A stretch of DNA of 64,000 nt from Trichopria drosophilae (taxonomy: Eukaryota > Arthropoda > Insecta > Hymenoptera > Diapriidae), in NCBI GenBank assembly GCA_030407085.1, contig CM059582.1:13373501-13437500 (forward strand), given 5' to 3'. Numbering within the stretch: position 1 is the stretch's first letter; each line of letters begins with the position of its first letter. The translations under genes were made by a program, and so were the position numbers. Below, in pieces: positions 31,412 to 46,400 of the stretch. The notes below the pieces were generated by a model, which made no database searches, was not told the origin of the DNA, and was given only the letters and a program-made list of their open reading frames with translations.

Positions 31412-34400
31412 CTGAAAAATAAAATTCTTTTTAGTGACATTTCGAAACTTATAAAAGTAAATATTTAAAGCTGAGTTTAATTGACAAGAAGCATTAAAAG
31501 CTCAATTTCATTACTTCAATACGTAGTATTTCGATTTAACGATAGTTTGCAACAAAACATGCAATGCTTTTTAAAACAGATTTTATGACTGCGCTAAGTG
31601 CTCGTTAAAACAAATGTGTAAATGAAAAGTAAACTCACGTTCTTTTTTCTCTTTGCTTTGCCAGTCGAATTCACCTTCGTCTATGAGCTCTTTGAATCGA
31701 TTCTTTTTCTTAAAATAGATCGCCAGGTCTGTCGACAGTATTGCGCTTTCAACAACCCTCATTACTCTCCTATAATCCTCCATCGAGAGACTTTGGAAGA
31801 TGTTATTGCTGTCGGAATTTAATATCATGACGCACTGGTCAAAATGATGGTGCTCCATTGTGCTCGTGGAATAGAGGATAGCCAATGGTGATTCCGTTTT
31901 GGTTTGGAAGGCATTATTTGTACCTCGATGGTCCAGATCGTGACAAAGGCAAGCCACGAGAAGCCCGAGAATTTCAATATCTGTCATGAATTGTTCCATC
32001 TTCCCTGTCTTCAGCATGGCGAACATCGTCTGAGCTACGTTCAGCGCGTGCCTCCAATTGTGGTACTTTACTGGTCTGCAATTTAATAATACAATGAAAT
32101 AATGACTATCTGTCTATCCTTCAGAAAAAAGGAATAAAGGAAAGAAAATATACCTATAATTTTTTTTCACACTCAAAACCCATCTGCAGAAAACGTCATA
32201 TGGAATGTGGAATTTGTTAATGAGGTTACATTGCGTGAACATCCTGACGGTGGCTCTGCACGTGTCATCATCCGTCAAATCAAAATCGATAAAGGTGAAG
32301 CTGAAAAGGTTGTAGTTGTCGGCAGGAAGAATTGGATCTGTCATGAGTTTTTGAGCATCTTCGTTGCTAGCGGTGGCATGATAACTCAAACATTCTAGAG
32401 CAACTTTCTGCTTGGCCATCAGCTTGCACGCAGACTCGTACATCTGGGTATTGTGTATTCCCAAACCACAAAAAATGGCAAATGCTTCAAAGATGGAAAC
32501 GTCAGAATCGGTAAATGCCGATCCATTGTCTTTATTGATCAGCTGTGCGACTCCAATGACGGCACGTTGACCATTAACGATCGGCATGCACAGAATGCTT
32601 CTTGTTGGAACATTGCAGTCCAGTACTTCCTTTTTAGACCAAGTAGCGACGTCTCCGATGTTCAGGATCTGGCCAGTAGCAGCTACATACCTCGCGATTT
32701 TCCCCAAGGGACTCGTCAAGTTTACAGAACTTGTGCGGTAAATCTTAGCTTCCTCCGTTCCATTCTCCATTTCGAAGACGACGGTAAACTTACTGTTCTC
32801 GCTTGAACCCTTTGGGAGAAAAGTTATAGTATCATTTTCATATTTTATTTTCAGAAACTTAAACGAATTTGAATAATTTACGATCTGTTCGCGGTCCTCT
32901 TAAATTCTACGTGGTATATGGGATGTCGTCAACATGTTTCAATGGCAAGAAGGTTAGAAGTCTGTTGGCCAAAATCAAACTGAATAATCCTACTCAACAT
33001 TTTAAAAACTCAAAATTTACAAACTCAACATTTAAAAACTAAACGATTACAAACTCAACATTAACAGATTCAACATTTAACAAACTAAACATTTTAATCT
33101 CAAGATTGTAAAGTCAATAATGCATTGAACGGAACCTAACTTAACATATCCTAACCTAATCTAACGCTTATAGGTCTCTTCGTCAAAATCAAACTCAACA
33201 TTCGAACTCAACATTCGAACTCAACTTTTCAAAACCAACAAAATATTCAATAAAATATTATTTAGCATTATGAGAACATTATTTGAATTGTTATTAAATT
33301 GCATATAATTAAAAATATAAAACATAATAATCACAAATAAAAATATTTAAAATGGTGGGTTTGTCAAATTTTGAGTTTAAAAGTTGAGGTGGTCAAATGT
33401 TGAGTTTGCCAATGTTGAATTTGAATTTTGAGAATTACAATGTCAATATTAATTGGTGACCAAAAAACCGGTTACCTTCCAGCACAATGGCAGATAAAAA
33501 TGTACAAAAATATACGGGAATATTGTGTATAGAAATTTTAAAATTGTATGTAGTACAAATTTGTTTTTGACACATTGTTGAAATTAAATTTATCGGTTTC
33601 GGTATTGTCGAATAATTATTGTCGATAATAGGAAAAAACTATTGTAACATTTTTACAACTTCTGCCTTATTTGTAAAGAAATGTTTAAATTACATAGGAA
33701 TTTATCAAATTTCGATTGACATTTATTGTTTCGAATCAAATTTAAAGACATTAAAAACATCAAAATGATGAATTAAATATGGTGGACTATATTTTTAAAC
33801 ATCATTTTATGTCTCTACAAATTAGAGTTTTCTGATGTTTATTAGATAATAGCAAATATGAATTCTCAATGTACACAAGATTTGTTATTCTTATGAAATT
33901 AAGTATCTAGTTGTTTTTCTGTTTTTAATCGCGAATCAGAAATCAGATTTCAACAATTGGTCATACTCTCATGAAGTTTGTTCCTCGGGTGTTTCTAGGG
34001 TCACTGAATATAAATCGAAAGACATTTCAAAAATTGAAACGTGATACTCGTGGTTTGGTGAGAAAACTTTGAGAAAATAAAATTTTAGGAATTCATCATT
34101 GTCCAAAGTAATATATTTTCAATTTAATTAACCCTTTAAGGCCCAGCTATTCCAAACTACTTCTATGAGTCAATTCGGTACGAGAATTTCTTAGTTTTGA
34201 ACAAATTTTGAAAAAATGGATAAATTCATTCAAGTGTTTAACAGAAGCCGAAATATTTCAGATGAATCCTTCAGAAATCACATTCAAAATTGTGCATTTT
34301 ATTTCGAACCATAATTATTTTTCTTCTACCCTACGCATTTAAAAATGTTGTTTAATGTACAAAAAAAAATAGTATAATTTAACTGATAATATATTGATTT

Positions 34401-37400
34401 AATTGTTTGTTCAATTACTGTCATTTTGATTGTTACATATTTTCAATATTTTAATCTTATCGTGCATATAAACGACAGTTTTATTTCGTAGTTGTTACAC
34501 GGATTAACCTATATGATAACTTTTCAATTATGTAACAATCGAAACAAACGGATTATTTTCGTTTTACCCATCCACGAAATTAACAAAATGTTTAAAAAAT
34601 TCACAACGAAAATTAAATTATTTGTCCCAGCCATAGTTTAATACAGAACGAACATTGTTCTGTACTAAATTTTAGAATGATAAACCCAACGTTTTTTTAT
34701 TGGACAAAACTTAAAACAAACTATGCATAGTTACATGTAAGCTCATGGTAAGTCCGGAAAGTATTTTTAGGAGTTCAATTAAGCCGTCTAATCTAGCTGA
34801 GGTCAAGAAAATTTCCAGTTAACAAAAGTTATTTTCTATATTCAGGTAAATATTTACTTGATTTGTAGCAAGTTAATATTTTCTTAAATTCAGCAAATAT
34901 GTTCTCATCTTTACCAAATGTTTTTCTTTTTGGAAGTAAATCTGACTTGATTAAGTGCAAATATTTTCTTTATTTAAGTACATATTTATTCCTACTATTA
35001 AAATGAATAATAACTTTAAGAGGCGACTAAATATCGATTTGCTACCTTAATCAAATTTGCTTTTACTAATGTCTTATTGCTACTTTTTGGGCATTTTTAA
35101 TGTGAAGACCTACATTATTTGTTTAAAGAGCAAACGATTAAAATAATAACAGAAAGGAATTTGCAAAAATAAATGTTGCTGGTAACGACACAAACTGTTT
35201 AAGTATAACATTTTATTTTGGTGACTGTGAATTTTACCAAAATGCTGAATTAATCTGAATGATGTTTGATATGCATTAATAAAAAACAATTATAAGCGTT
35301 CAAAATAGATTTGGGCTTGGAAATTTATCTTGTTTGTGTTTAATTTTTCTTTTTTAGGTTCGAAAGTGGCCTTATCAATACTAATTTCTGCGTAATATAA
35401 AAAATGGGGGTTTAAGTTCATATATAATGTTGAATTTCTTTTTTAAAAGAAAGAAAAAAGAAAGGAATCTTTAAAATCCTCTCGACCAAAACGACGAAAA
35501 AATTTCTTGTCATAAGTCACAACGTTTTCTTTTTTCATTAAAGACATAAATTGAAATATAGACTGCAATGTAATATTGCCAAATATTGCCGATTGAAGCA
35601 AAATCATAAGGTTCCTGAGAAAGAATTCTTTATCCTTCCTGCTGCTTATTGTAGCAAATCGATACTTAATCCACAGTACGATGTGGTCTAATATGGGTAG
35701 AGAATCCTTTAGGATATATGCCACATCCATTTAGTGTTTTCTTGAGCCTTCTTCAGATCGATTAACTTGTTGCCTCAGTGAAAAGTTTTTCACACATGAA
35801 AAAAATTATAGAAGAAATTGTTCTTTCATAAAATAATATTTCAGCGGAAACAAGATAAATTGACGTTTAAAGCTTCATTTTTTTATTTGTTGCATAGAAA
35901 CTGTATCGATCATGAAAGGCCTTTCTATGTCAATCGTCTGAATCACATTTCATGAAAATAAAATTTTCTGACGTGGTATGTAATCAAATAACTGAAGAGA
36001 AAATAAATTTGGAACGAATAAGTTTATGAAAGTATTGAAAACGTTGAAGAATTGATTCTCCTGTATTTGATTTTGACTCAAATTTGTTATTCCTTATATC
36101 AGACATTTTCTGTTGTCATGTTTCAGAGTTATTTTAGTTTAAAAATTCGATTTACGTGTTTATTTTGTAGTAGGAACAATTAAAGCTTTTATTGCCATTG
36201 TCTTCGCAATAATTTATTTGAATTATTCTCTGCTTTTGTGCGAAAAAATGAATAAAAATAACTAAACGGTGTTCGTTATGACTGAACTTGTATTAATGTA
36301 GTTTATGTTATTTATGAAACTCAGAAGAATTACGAAATGTATGGATAAAAATGTGCCAAAAATATTGCAACTTATAAATTATCAAATTAGTCAGGAAATT
36401 AATTTTGGGCCGGAATCTTAACACTTAGAAAGTTTACACTGCTCTGAATGAAATTATTAAATTCAGGACATTATTCATAATGTTTTTGGGTTTTCTCATT
36501 TTTTAACGCTTTAATGCAACGACAAAAATTTAATTGGAATACATTTATATTATGATCATTTAAATTATGGTACTTACGTGATCTTGAAAAATATCCTCCA
36601 TTTCGATATTATTGCTCTGAAAAAATTACACAAATTGAAAAACATTAATTAAACATGTTTATTAATTATCTTTATTAATGTTAATAATTATGTCTAAATG
36701 TGCAGAATTGTAACTTTTTATTTAAAAAATATCAATTTTCATTATTTTTGAGGTCGCTCTTTATAACATTTTCCTTTTATAAAATATTGACATAAAAGAA
36801 ATTTTTCTATAATTTTCTTGGACAATGCAATTTTAATTTTTTTATTTTTTAAAATTTTAGAAGCATGTTTTCGACAGTTTTCTCACCTAAAAAATTAAAT
36901 CAAAAATGATCTTCTATGGATATCTCCACTTTATAAATATGTATTATATAAATGAAACGATATTGTAAACTCTCTGCGCATTTAGACGTTATAATTTTCA
37001 TTTTCTATATTATAACATCGATGTTTTAGCCGTGAAATGTATTTCCCGTATTATATTATACTTTTGTTATTCAAGTAATTCCTGAAACCTCTCTATTAAA
37101 TAACTGATACTAGTCTCCCTTCTTGTCGACCTTTTGAGATGTTAAGGAAGAAAATAAGAACTACTTTTAAAGGCTAGGTCGAAAAGTCCTATTATTTTTC
37201 ATTTATCACTAAAAACCAAAGAAATTATCTCTTACAATAAAAGAACTTCTCCTACAATTTGAACAAAAATCAGCATGATGGATTGAATCCTAGGATCAAG
37301 TCAACTTCCATTTGAATTCACATAGAATTTATTTCGTCATGCCGGATTTCTTCTGTAGAATATGTACTTTCAAACACACAGAGACTGTTCATAAGCGAGT

Positions 37401-40400
37401 GATTTTTCAGGTTTAGCGTCATTCGCAGCATCTAAAACGTAGATAGGTCACCCATTTAACTTTATTTCAAAAGAGTAAGTCATTGACTTATTTTTTTTTT
37501 TAAATTAAAATTTGCTTTCTGTAGTTCAGCTTTCATAACTTAAGATCAAAGTGAGATAGGGTGACCTATATACTTTAGAAACGAAATGGGCACTTTCACC
37601 CCTGACGTCACAAAACAAATTGTTGCAAAAAAATATTATAGGTATAGTTTAGACTAAACTAATTTTATTTCATCCTCATAAACTTGTATAAAATATTTTG
37701 ATACTATATCGAACTTAAATAATGATAATATGAAATATAACGATTAAAGAAATTGTATGAGTTCATATTAACTAAATTCATATTTTGAAATTTCTTACAT
37801 TTAATATTTTATATTATTTTATTGTTAGATATGGATAGAATGCTCTGAAGGGTGTTGTAAAACTTTTTCTACGAAACAGAAGTGAGAGCTCTTGTTTAAA
37901 GTTGTTAACTAAGTTGAAACAAAGTTTGACAGGTGACGTGTAACGACTTGTAAATCCAAATAAAATCATCTTGGAGCGCACTTGACATTGATCTACATCG
38001 GACATCCTTGACGTGATAAACTACAAAAACTGCAGCTAGATGCATATATAATAGCTAAATTCCTTTGGCATACGTAATACTCTTTTCATTTTGAGAATTA
38101 AATTACGACTACAATTGTATAGATTTATTTATGCATTAAAAATTTGATACAAACTTTTATGAACTTTGGAGATTTCATATACAAAATATATTTTATGGGT
38201 GTTCGAATAAAATGTCATAAAATTTAATTGATGTTTTGAACCTTACATAGTACTTTTCATGGTTAACAATTCAAATGTATTTTTAGTTATACGCTTTAGT
38301 TTAAAATACAAATTTTTCGACATTACACGTTCTTTTGTAATGTTGGATCTTTCGGCTCTTTATTTTTAGTGCAGAAAGATAGATAAATGAGCAATTATGT
38401 TACATATATGATCTACTATTTCGATCAAGTGGTTAAACACATATAAACAGTGCTGGAAATCGACATTTCGAATATCAAAATGCAAAAGAAAAAATGTTAC
38501 TACATAAATAAAAGCGATGTTTATAACCGGTAGTTACGATTGTGATGTTTAGGTTTTAAATGTGCAATATTTGACATTCAGTGTAATGATAAATTATATA
38601 TACAGAATGATTATTCATTCAACGAACTTATATCGATGACTTGTACGAAGAACCAGACATTTTGAAAGTTTTGCGACGAAGAACTGTACATTTCAGAATT
38701 TGCGACAAAGAACCCGACTTTTGATAATCTTGCCACGAAGAATCGAACATTTCATGATTTTTTATTCAGCCATCAATATAATTATTGTAGCCACTTTTGA
38801 AATGGCCAGTTTTTCGTCGCAACTGCCGAAATGTCCAGTTCTTCGCCTCGAAACCGAGTCGTCCGGGTTTTCGTCTCACCATTGAGATGCCCGGTTCTTC
38901 GTACTATCCATCGATATGTAGTTATTAAATATTTTAAGGAGCTCCTCAGGACGTCTAATTGTTGGCTTTAGTCATCCTATGAGCGACTCTTTCGTTGTGA
39001 GGCTGTGCTGAGGACATTTATAATAAAGAAGGACATTTCGACGTCCTCAGGAGTGAATATTGCAATACGTATTGTAAAATTTAGAATATGTAATTAAATC
39101 TCTGCAAACATTTTTTATCTCCCAAGAAAATTTTAGAAAAATATAATTCTTTATCATTTTTGGTAAAAGCAAGATAATGTATCGTAATCTAATTTTGAGT
39201 ATGTTACACGATGTGGATTTGTTTTAAACAAATATGACGTCACTTATTACATGCAATTCATTCCTTTCCTTTCGGTCGGCCAAATTATTTTCTAGTATAG
39301 TTTATTATTGCCGATAGATTTTACACGCACCTAAATCCGTCTATCGGCTAACTCTACGAATTTCATAAAATAGTCCCTTACTTCACGCTTTGGAAAAAAT
39401 TGTTGCCGTCGGACCAATTTTGATACTATAATTTTTAACCGTGTTTTTTTCAAATCTTATGTTTGTTTTTTGGTACAACCAGTAGATTTTCAGCAAGGCC
39501 GACGACACACAAAAGACGGAGGAAATTTTTTATTTGAATCCCAAAGAATTTTTTTACGAAAATGCTGTTTGAGTCATGTTAAATCCGTGGATCAGACGAA
39601 ATAATTAAAAAATAACGATAAGTGAAAAGGAAACCTTGTAAAGGCATTTGAAAGAGCGTTGTTTAAGCCATTAAAAAACATGCATTACAAAATTTTTTTT
39701 ATTGTGTTTTAATACTACAAAGTACTATCAAACGTTTAGTACATATTCCGTATGGAAAATTGTCAGGTAACACTACATGTCGTATAGTCACTAGACAATT
39801 ATTGCAACGCTTGACTAGTTTCGTAAATATAAGATTGCTATAAGATTGCTATCCTGAATCTATTTTGTAAAACTATGTTTCTCTGTGTCTAACATATGTC
39901 CACCAAACATTGAGACTAATTCTGGCTCACGCTTTTTAATAAATAACAATTGAATTTAAAATTATATTTATTTGGTACTTAAGTCTATTGATAACATATC
40001 AAAAAATACATTTAGATAACACTTAATGGACCACTGTCTTCGATTTTTCGTAGTATAGAGCGAATGACTTGATTTAGGTTCTGGACGGTGCTTGTATCGA
40101 TTCCTTTCAACTTTCGCTTGATTCGATTAATCAATTGTTGCTCGTTTTGTGCTTCCCAGCCCTTTTCGTACATCATACATTTGAGAACTGCCCAGAAATT
40201 TTCGATTGGACGTGCCTGTGGCACGTTTGGAGGGTTGTACTTTTTCGACACAAATGGTATTTTTTTATTGTTCAGCCAATCCAATGTTTTTTTTGCGTGA
40301 TGACAGCTCGCAAGATCCGGCCAAAACATAATTTCGTCGCCAGTGTGATATTTGCCTATGAATTGCTTCAATTTCGGCAAGCATTGGCCGATATTTAATC

Positions 40401-43400
40401 TGAGCATTGATCGCTTTGGCTTTGTTTGTGCGAATCAGCGACACTGAAGTACCCTTCGAAGAAATGGCCACCCACACTAGCACCTTTGGCTAAAATTTTA
40501 ATTTGCTGGCATATTTAACTTTGTTTGGTGTTGTATCGATGTTGTCAGTGTAAAAACCGTCGTTGCCACTTAATTCTTAATGCGAAAATGTGAAGTACGA
40601 TTTATCATCCAAAATTATGCATTTTTCATTCGCAAAGTGTTCACGACGAAGTCAACGTCAGCACTTTGGTATTTTTTCGAATTGTTTCGTTGTATATTTT
40701 GATGCTCTCTTACGTTTACGATAAATGACATTGTTTTTCTTCAAAATCTTGTGAACGGTAGACTTTGAAATGCTAAATTTTCGTGCTAATTTACGTATTG
40801 ATTGACCAACCTTGTTTTTTGCACTTGACAGCAGTTTTTTCTTCGTTTTGGCACTTAATTTTGGTGGTCGACCAGGTATAACCTTATTTTTCTGTTCTTT
40901 TCCATTGCAGCAGTCCTTCAAAACACGAAAAATAGTCGCATGGGAGATTGGTTTATCTTTAAAAACATCAAGAATTTCACTTGTACTGAGTCGTCCGAAC
41001 AAATTAGCGACAGGATTACGTAAAACCAGCTTTTACGACATTTTGATTAAAAACTACAGGGTAAGATAAGTTTCACATTTTAGTAGAAGCACAGCTGGGC
41101 ATGAGAAATGAGTTGAGCGTCATCTGTGTGTTCGTTTATGAAGTCAAATAAACGTCTAAAGTAAGTCTCAATGTTTAGTGGACATATGTTAGTTAAACTA
41201 TAATAAATCTATACAGTATATTTTGTATAGGCTAAATCTAAACAGTATAGTTTGTATAGACTTTCGATAGCTTTAGTCAGTCTTGCTACCGCCTGGTGAC
41301 GTCGCGACCCAATGAGCGATTGCTCTCGTTATAGAAGTGGCTTTTAAGTGATCATGAGCCAGTCGCCAACTACTGATATTGATGAATTAAATCACTAACT
41401 TTTTGATTAATTAAATCATTGTTTTAAAAATTAAAGTTTCATTCATAATTTGTGAACTCTCTGAAGTAGAAGGTAGGTATTTTTAAATGAATTAAATTAT
41501 TATACAACTTGTGTCATCAGATTTCCTGGTTCAATGAATGCACCTCCATACATCAGATAGTTTAGTACAGTCAAACTATGTAGTAAATAGTCTATCACTT
41601 CGTTCCAATTTATAATAGACAGCTATTTAGTATAACTATACATAATTGTCATAGTAACACTATTATTTTCGACACTAATTGGTCCTTAATCGGTTAACAA
41701 GTGCTTAAACGTCTCTAAAATATACATTTTCGCTATTTTAAAATTTTTCTAAAATTATTATATTAAACAACTTTTTTTCAAAAATTAAAAATTTACCTCT
41801 CGTCTGGAAAGTGGTTTTCTACTTTCTTGAATCGATTTCCCAGGTCGTTCTACGATTTTTTCCAAATGACCCTGAAACAGACGAGAACTTCACAGACAAT
41901 GTTATTGCAGTGATTTACGTATGGATAAAGTGTGCTTACCGCCTCGCCACAGTTCAAATCCACGAGATACACGGCACATCGTTCGCATTTCAGAAGCTCT
42001 TTAGCCTCGGTCATAATCTTCGTGACTAGACATTCCAAATTATTCTGTTCTTCAAAAATGCTACGAGCTAGGTTCAAAAGGATTTGATTTCTTCTGTATT
42101 CGAGTACCGACAATTCGAACAGCTGAGCATTCTGTATTCCAATTCCACAAAATGTCAAATATCGTTGAAACACCTCGATGTCTCTATCGGTAAATTCATT
42201 ACTGTCGTTCGTCTTGTTAATGATCTGCGCGACTCCAATTACGTCCCCCTCATAATTACAAATAGGCATTGACAGTATCAGCGTCGTTTTGTAGCCCGTC
42301 CTCATATCGATCGAGCTGTTGAATCTTGGATCCTGGAACGCAAATTGATTTTGACGCATCGCTACAAATTACATCTAATTAAGGTATTGGAACTCGATCA
42401 TTAATACCTTATAAGCGTCTTTAATGTTGATGATTTGTTTGCTTTGGGCGACGTATCCAGCGATACCGACTCCGAATGGGATTTTGATTTCTTCATTTTT
42501 TGCTCGTTGCATGGCCTCTTCGAGTTCCGTATCCTGCGTGACATCGAAGAGTTTCGCCACAAGGTAACGTTCCTCCGTTGGTCCTTTTGCCAAAAACAAA
42601 CTACCTCGATCTGCGTGAGTTAGAATACTCACGTTTACAAGTATTTTGTGGCACAGGACGTTGATATCGAGCTCATTAGCTATGTCACGAATAAGTTCCA
42701 TAAATAGGTCAGCCTCGTTTAACCTAGTCAGTTCTTCTCGACGTTCCATTAACGTCGTCGAGCATCTGCAGTTAACAAATATTCAAATTAAATTCGTCCG
42801 AGAATTATCAAGAATAATATGAAAGAGTAAAAATGGATCCTTAACAATTTATTAGAATATAACCTGCTAGGACTTCGACTTCGTTTGATGGGTGAACTTG
42901 AGACTAGCCAACTCTGAAACAATTCCGACGTTACACTATTTCGTTTGCTCCTATTCATCACAGAATCATCCGGGTGCGTGTTGGTCACTGTTGGTTTTGG
43001 GGCCAGGCTCGACGATTGAAGGCGGAGCTTCAAGTGTTGACTAGCCTTGTCCCGCACCCACATCTCCACTAATGTTGGATTTGCCTCCATGAACCTTGAA
43101 TTTCCAAAATAACAAAATGCATCTGAATTAAGAGAATTATTTTTAACGATTTCCGGAAACGTACCTCCCTATTTTTTCCATGTCGAGATCGTCCTCTTCT
43201 TGAATCGCATCTCGACATGGAATTTTCTTTCCTCTGCAGACTCTAGCTATGTCGGTCGGCTCTTTTAATTCAGTCTTCGTGCTCGGGCTTAAATCTACTT
43301 TTGATTCTTCGCGGTGAGCATCCACTCCTTCAGGCTTTCCGGCGCTCGTGCCAGAATCGCCACTTTCCGGAGGTAAGGAAATCCGTGTCTTGCCTGCAGT

Positions 43401-46400
43401 AGACTGCACTGCTGTGCACTCCCTCCGCTCTGACGTTTTCGAGGACGATGGCATGGCCGAGATCTTCATGGTTTCCAAGCTCTGGATATTGTTATTGTGG
43501 TGATGCACCTATAATTATACCGTCATTAAATTAACAATTAACATTTAATACATATTGTAGGGGAGAGTGGGGGATTGTAGGTAATCGAGACACATCGATT
43601 TTTCCGAATATTATTTTTGTTATTATTATTCGACTGTCCCTGCCCTGTTGAAGAGCACAAGATGGCATCCTGGTGCGAAACGAATTTTAACAATAGTTCC
43701 AATTAAAAGCGCTACAGGGATGATTTTTAATATTAAATCCAATAGTATCTCATTAAAAATTTTGTACATATATGTATCCAATGATTTATTGCGCTATACG
43801 TGAACTGATACCCCAGTGACGTCATATTTTCTTTGTTTACTTTTTTCATTAGTATGATGACCGTATTACCGAGAAAAACTGAATTATTTATTTAATTTAA
43901 TTAAAACGGTCAAGAAATATACCTTTATTTATTTATTATTCAACTTTATTGAGTAAAAAGCTGTTTTACGACGAACTTATGTAACATTAAAGGATACACC
44001 TCAAAAATCCGTCATATCACAAAACAGACACTTCAAAACCCCGATATTCAAAAAACAGACATTCAAAAACTAGACATTTCTAAAACAGGCATTCAAAATA
44101 TATCTGCATTTTGAAATTTGTGGTTTTTGAATGCCGGTTTTAGAAATGTCGGGTGCACCTTAAAAACCTGACAAATCACAAATTGGACACTTCCAAAACC
44201 CGACATTTCAAAATACAGACATTCAAAATCCAGACCTTTCAGCAAAACAGACATTCAAAAACCACACTACAAAAAAATTCTCGGGTCGCCATTCTTGAGG
44301 TCTCACTACAAGGTCATTTCAAGGTCAGAAATTTTTGTCCAAGGGATTCATTTTGTAGATCACCTTAAGGCAAAATCAGTTTGACCCCCGCATTATTTAT
44401 TAGACATATTTAGAATTCAATCATTAAGCACATTTTCAGAATATGTACATTTTGAAATGTCTGGGTTTTGAATGTCTGTTGTTTAAAATGTCTGGTTTAT
44501 GAATGTCGGGTTTTGGAAATGTATGTTTTGTGATTTGTCGAGTTTTTGAGGTGCGCCCGAAGTGTCTGGTTTTTTGAAATGTCTCTTTTTTTAATCTCTA
44601 TTTTTTTAAATATCTGGTTTTTGAAGGTCTGTTTTTTGAAATGTCTGGTTTCTGAATGTCGGTTTTCTGAAGTGTCTGTTTTGTGATTGGTCGGGTTTGT
44701 GAGGTGCACCCACATTAAACTATACAAAGTACAGAAAAACAAACACACGGAAATAGACATAACATAGTTCTCTGAAACGCAAGGGGATAGAGAAAAGAGA
44801 AATGAAAAAGGGAAGGCGTCGCAAATAATCCAAAAACACATAGAAGGAAAACAAAAATTTTGATAATATTAAAGTTACTCAGATGTTGCTTTCCCACCGT
44901 TATAATTAGCAACTACGTAAATGATAAAACGAACTCTCTCACCGTACTAAAAAAAGTCCCGTAAAAAGAACAAATTTACGAATTTTTAACGGAAGAGAAT
45001 TGAAAATTTTTGTCGTAGAATATGAAAACAAACCAGTATATTTGATGAATGAGCGAATTGGACATCTTAAACTATATAACATAGCCTTCCTACATATTTG
45101 TATAGTTCGATGCAATCAATTTTGGTATGAAATTTTCTCTCCCTAAAATCTTAGTTTTAATAATGTTATTTACCCACACGAGATAAATTATTCAAATTTT
45201 ATTATTTATACAAAATCAGCATTTTGAAACTTTTTACTTAGCGTTTCTGTTATAATTATTTTCTTTAGATTTTTACAGCAAGGATTACAGCCATATTTAT
45301 GAGGACATTTATCGAGTACACGGAGAAAAATGACTCCGCTGGATTAGCTGATTCATATCAGCTAAAATTTTCGGCTGGAATTGCCGAAAATATTTGCAAT
45401 TTTAGCTGTTTTGATTCCGCTAATGTAGCCTTAACCCTACTCAATTCGCGCTTAGATCTAAATTTCCGCTACATTAGCAGATTTGTTCCGCTAAATTTGC
45501 GACTTTTTCAGTAAATTTAGCTGAAATTATCGGCTATTCCTAACGGAATTCCAACAGCTATCCCTATAGGATAAAATTGGTAGAATCTGCGGATTTTTCG
45601 GCTGATTTAGCCGGTTATTTTTCTCCGTGTACCATCAACCTTTCGACCTCCGATCGAATTTTGTTGTATGATTATTGTTGGCGATATTGAACAGAGACAC
45701 GTTTCGGGTATTCCGAGGTACTTTTTTATGGATATTGTGGGACACATTTATAATGAACTTTTATTAATTTGTTTGTTATTATAATTTTAACAGTGGTTCG
45801 AAGCCCACTTTAAACTGCAGGGCCTGTACATTTCTCTCGACACCAAGTTGGGTTAAAACATAAAACAAATACCAGTCATGTAAAGGTACAAAAATTAAAA
45901 AGCGAGAAGTAAACTCAAAAAAGACTATTACGACTGGGCGAAAAGGTGTGGACGGTGGGGAGTTCAAAAACCACACGTGTGTACCGCTTTTTTTTTCTTT
46001 TTGTAATGTTATATGGTGACCGACGTTCTTAGTACTATTTTTCTTGTTGTAAGACATATCACTCTCAGAAATCAACATTTCTCAGTAATAATTGAAAAAT
46101 TATTTGCATCTACACGAGACTGATTACTTAAAGGTTTTTGCAGTCGCTGAACATGAACCTAATGTTAATTTTTAAAATGTGGAAATATCCAATCCAATGT
46201 GGCGAACGAAAATTTAAAAGATCGTTTGAATTTACAATGAATTTATTACTCTGGGGTTTTATGGGCCGCTGATTTCAAATTTGTAGTCAGAATTAAAAAA
46301 TTAAAAATACGAATGCAATATGACGGACGAATATTTGAAAATTTGTTTAAATCTACAAATACTTGTTACTTGGTAGGTGCAATATTGCAATATCGAGGGC

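Noticed and set aside
30765..43508. PDE11 as the identity of the phosphodiesterase
   Set aside because: Local blocks ([36 protein letters not shown]) and the CAAX terminus fit fly Pde6; PDE11 has a different C terminus without CAAX.
43992..44711. CRISPR-like alternation of short repeats
   Set aside because: Repeats are degenerate, in both orientations and irregularly spaced, in a eukaryotic intron; inverted termini identify transposable elements.
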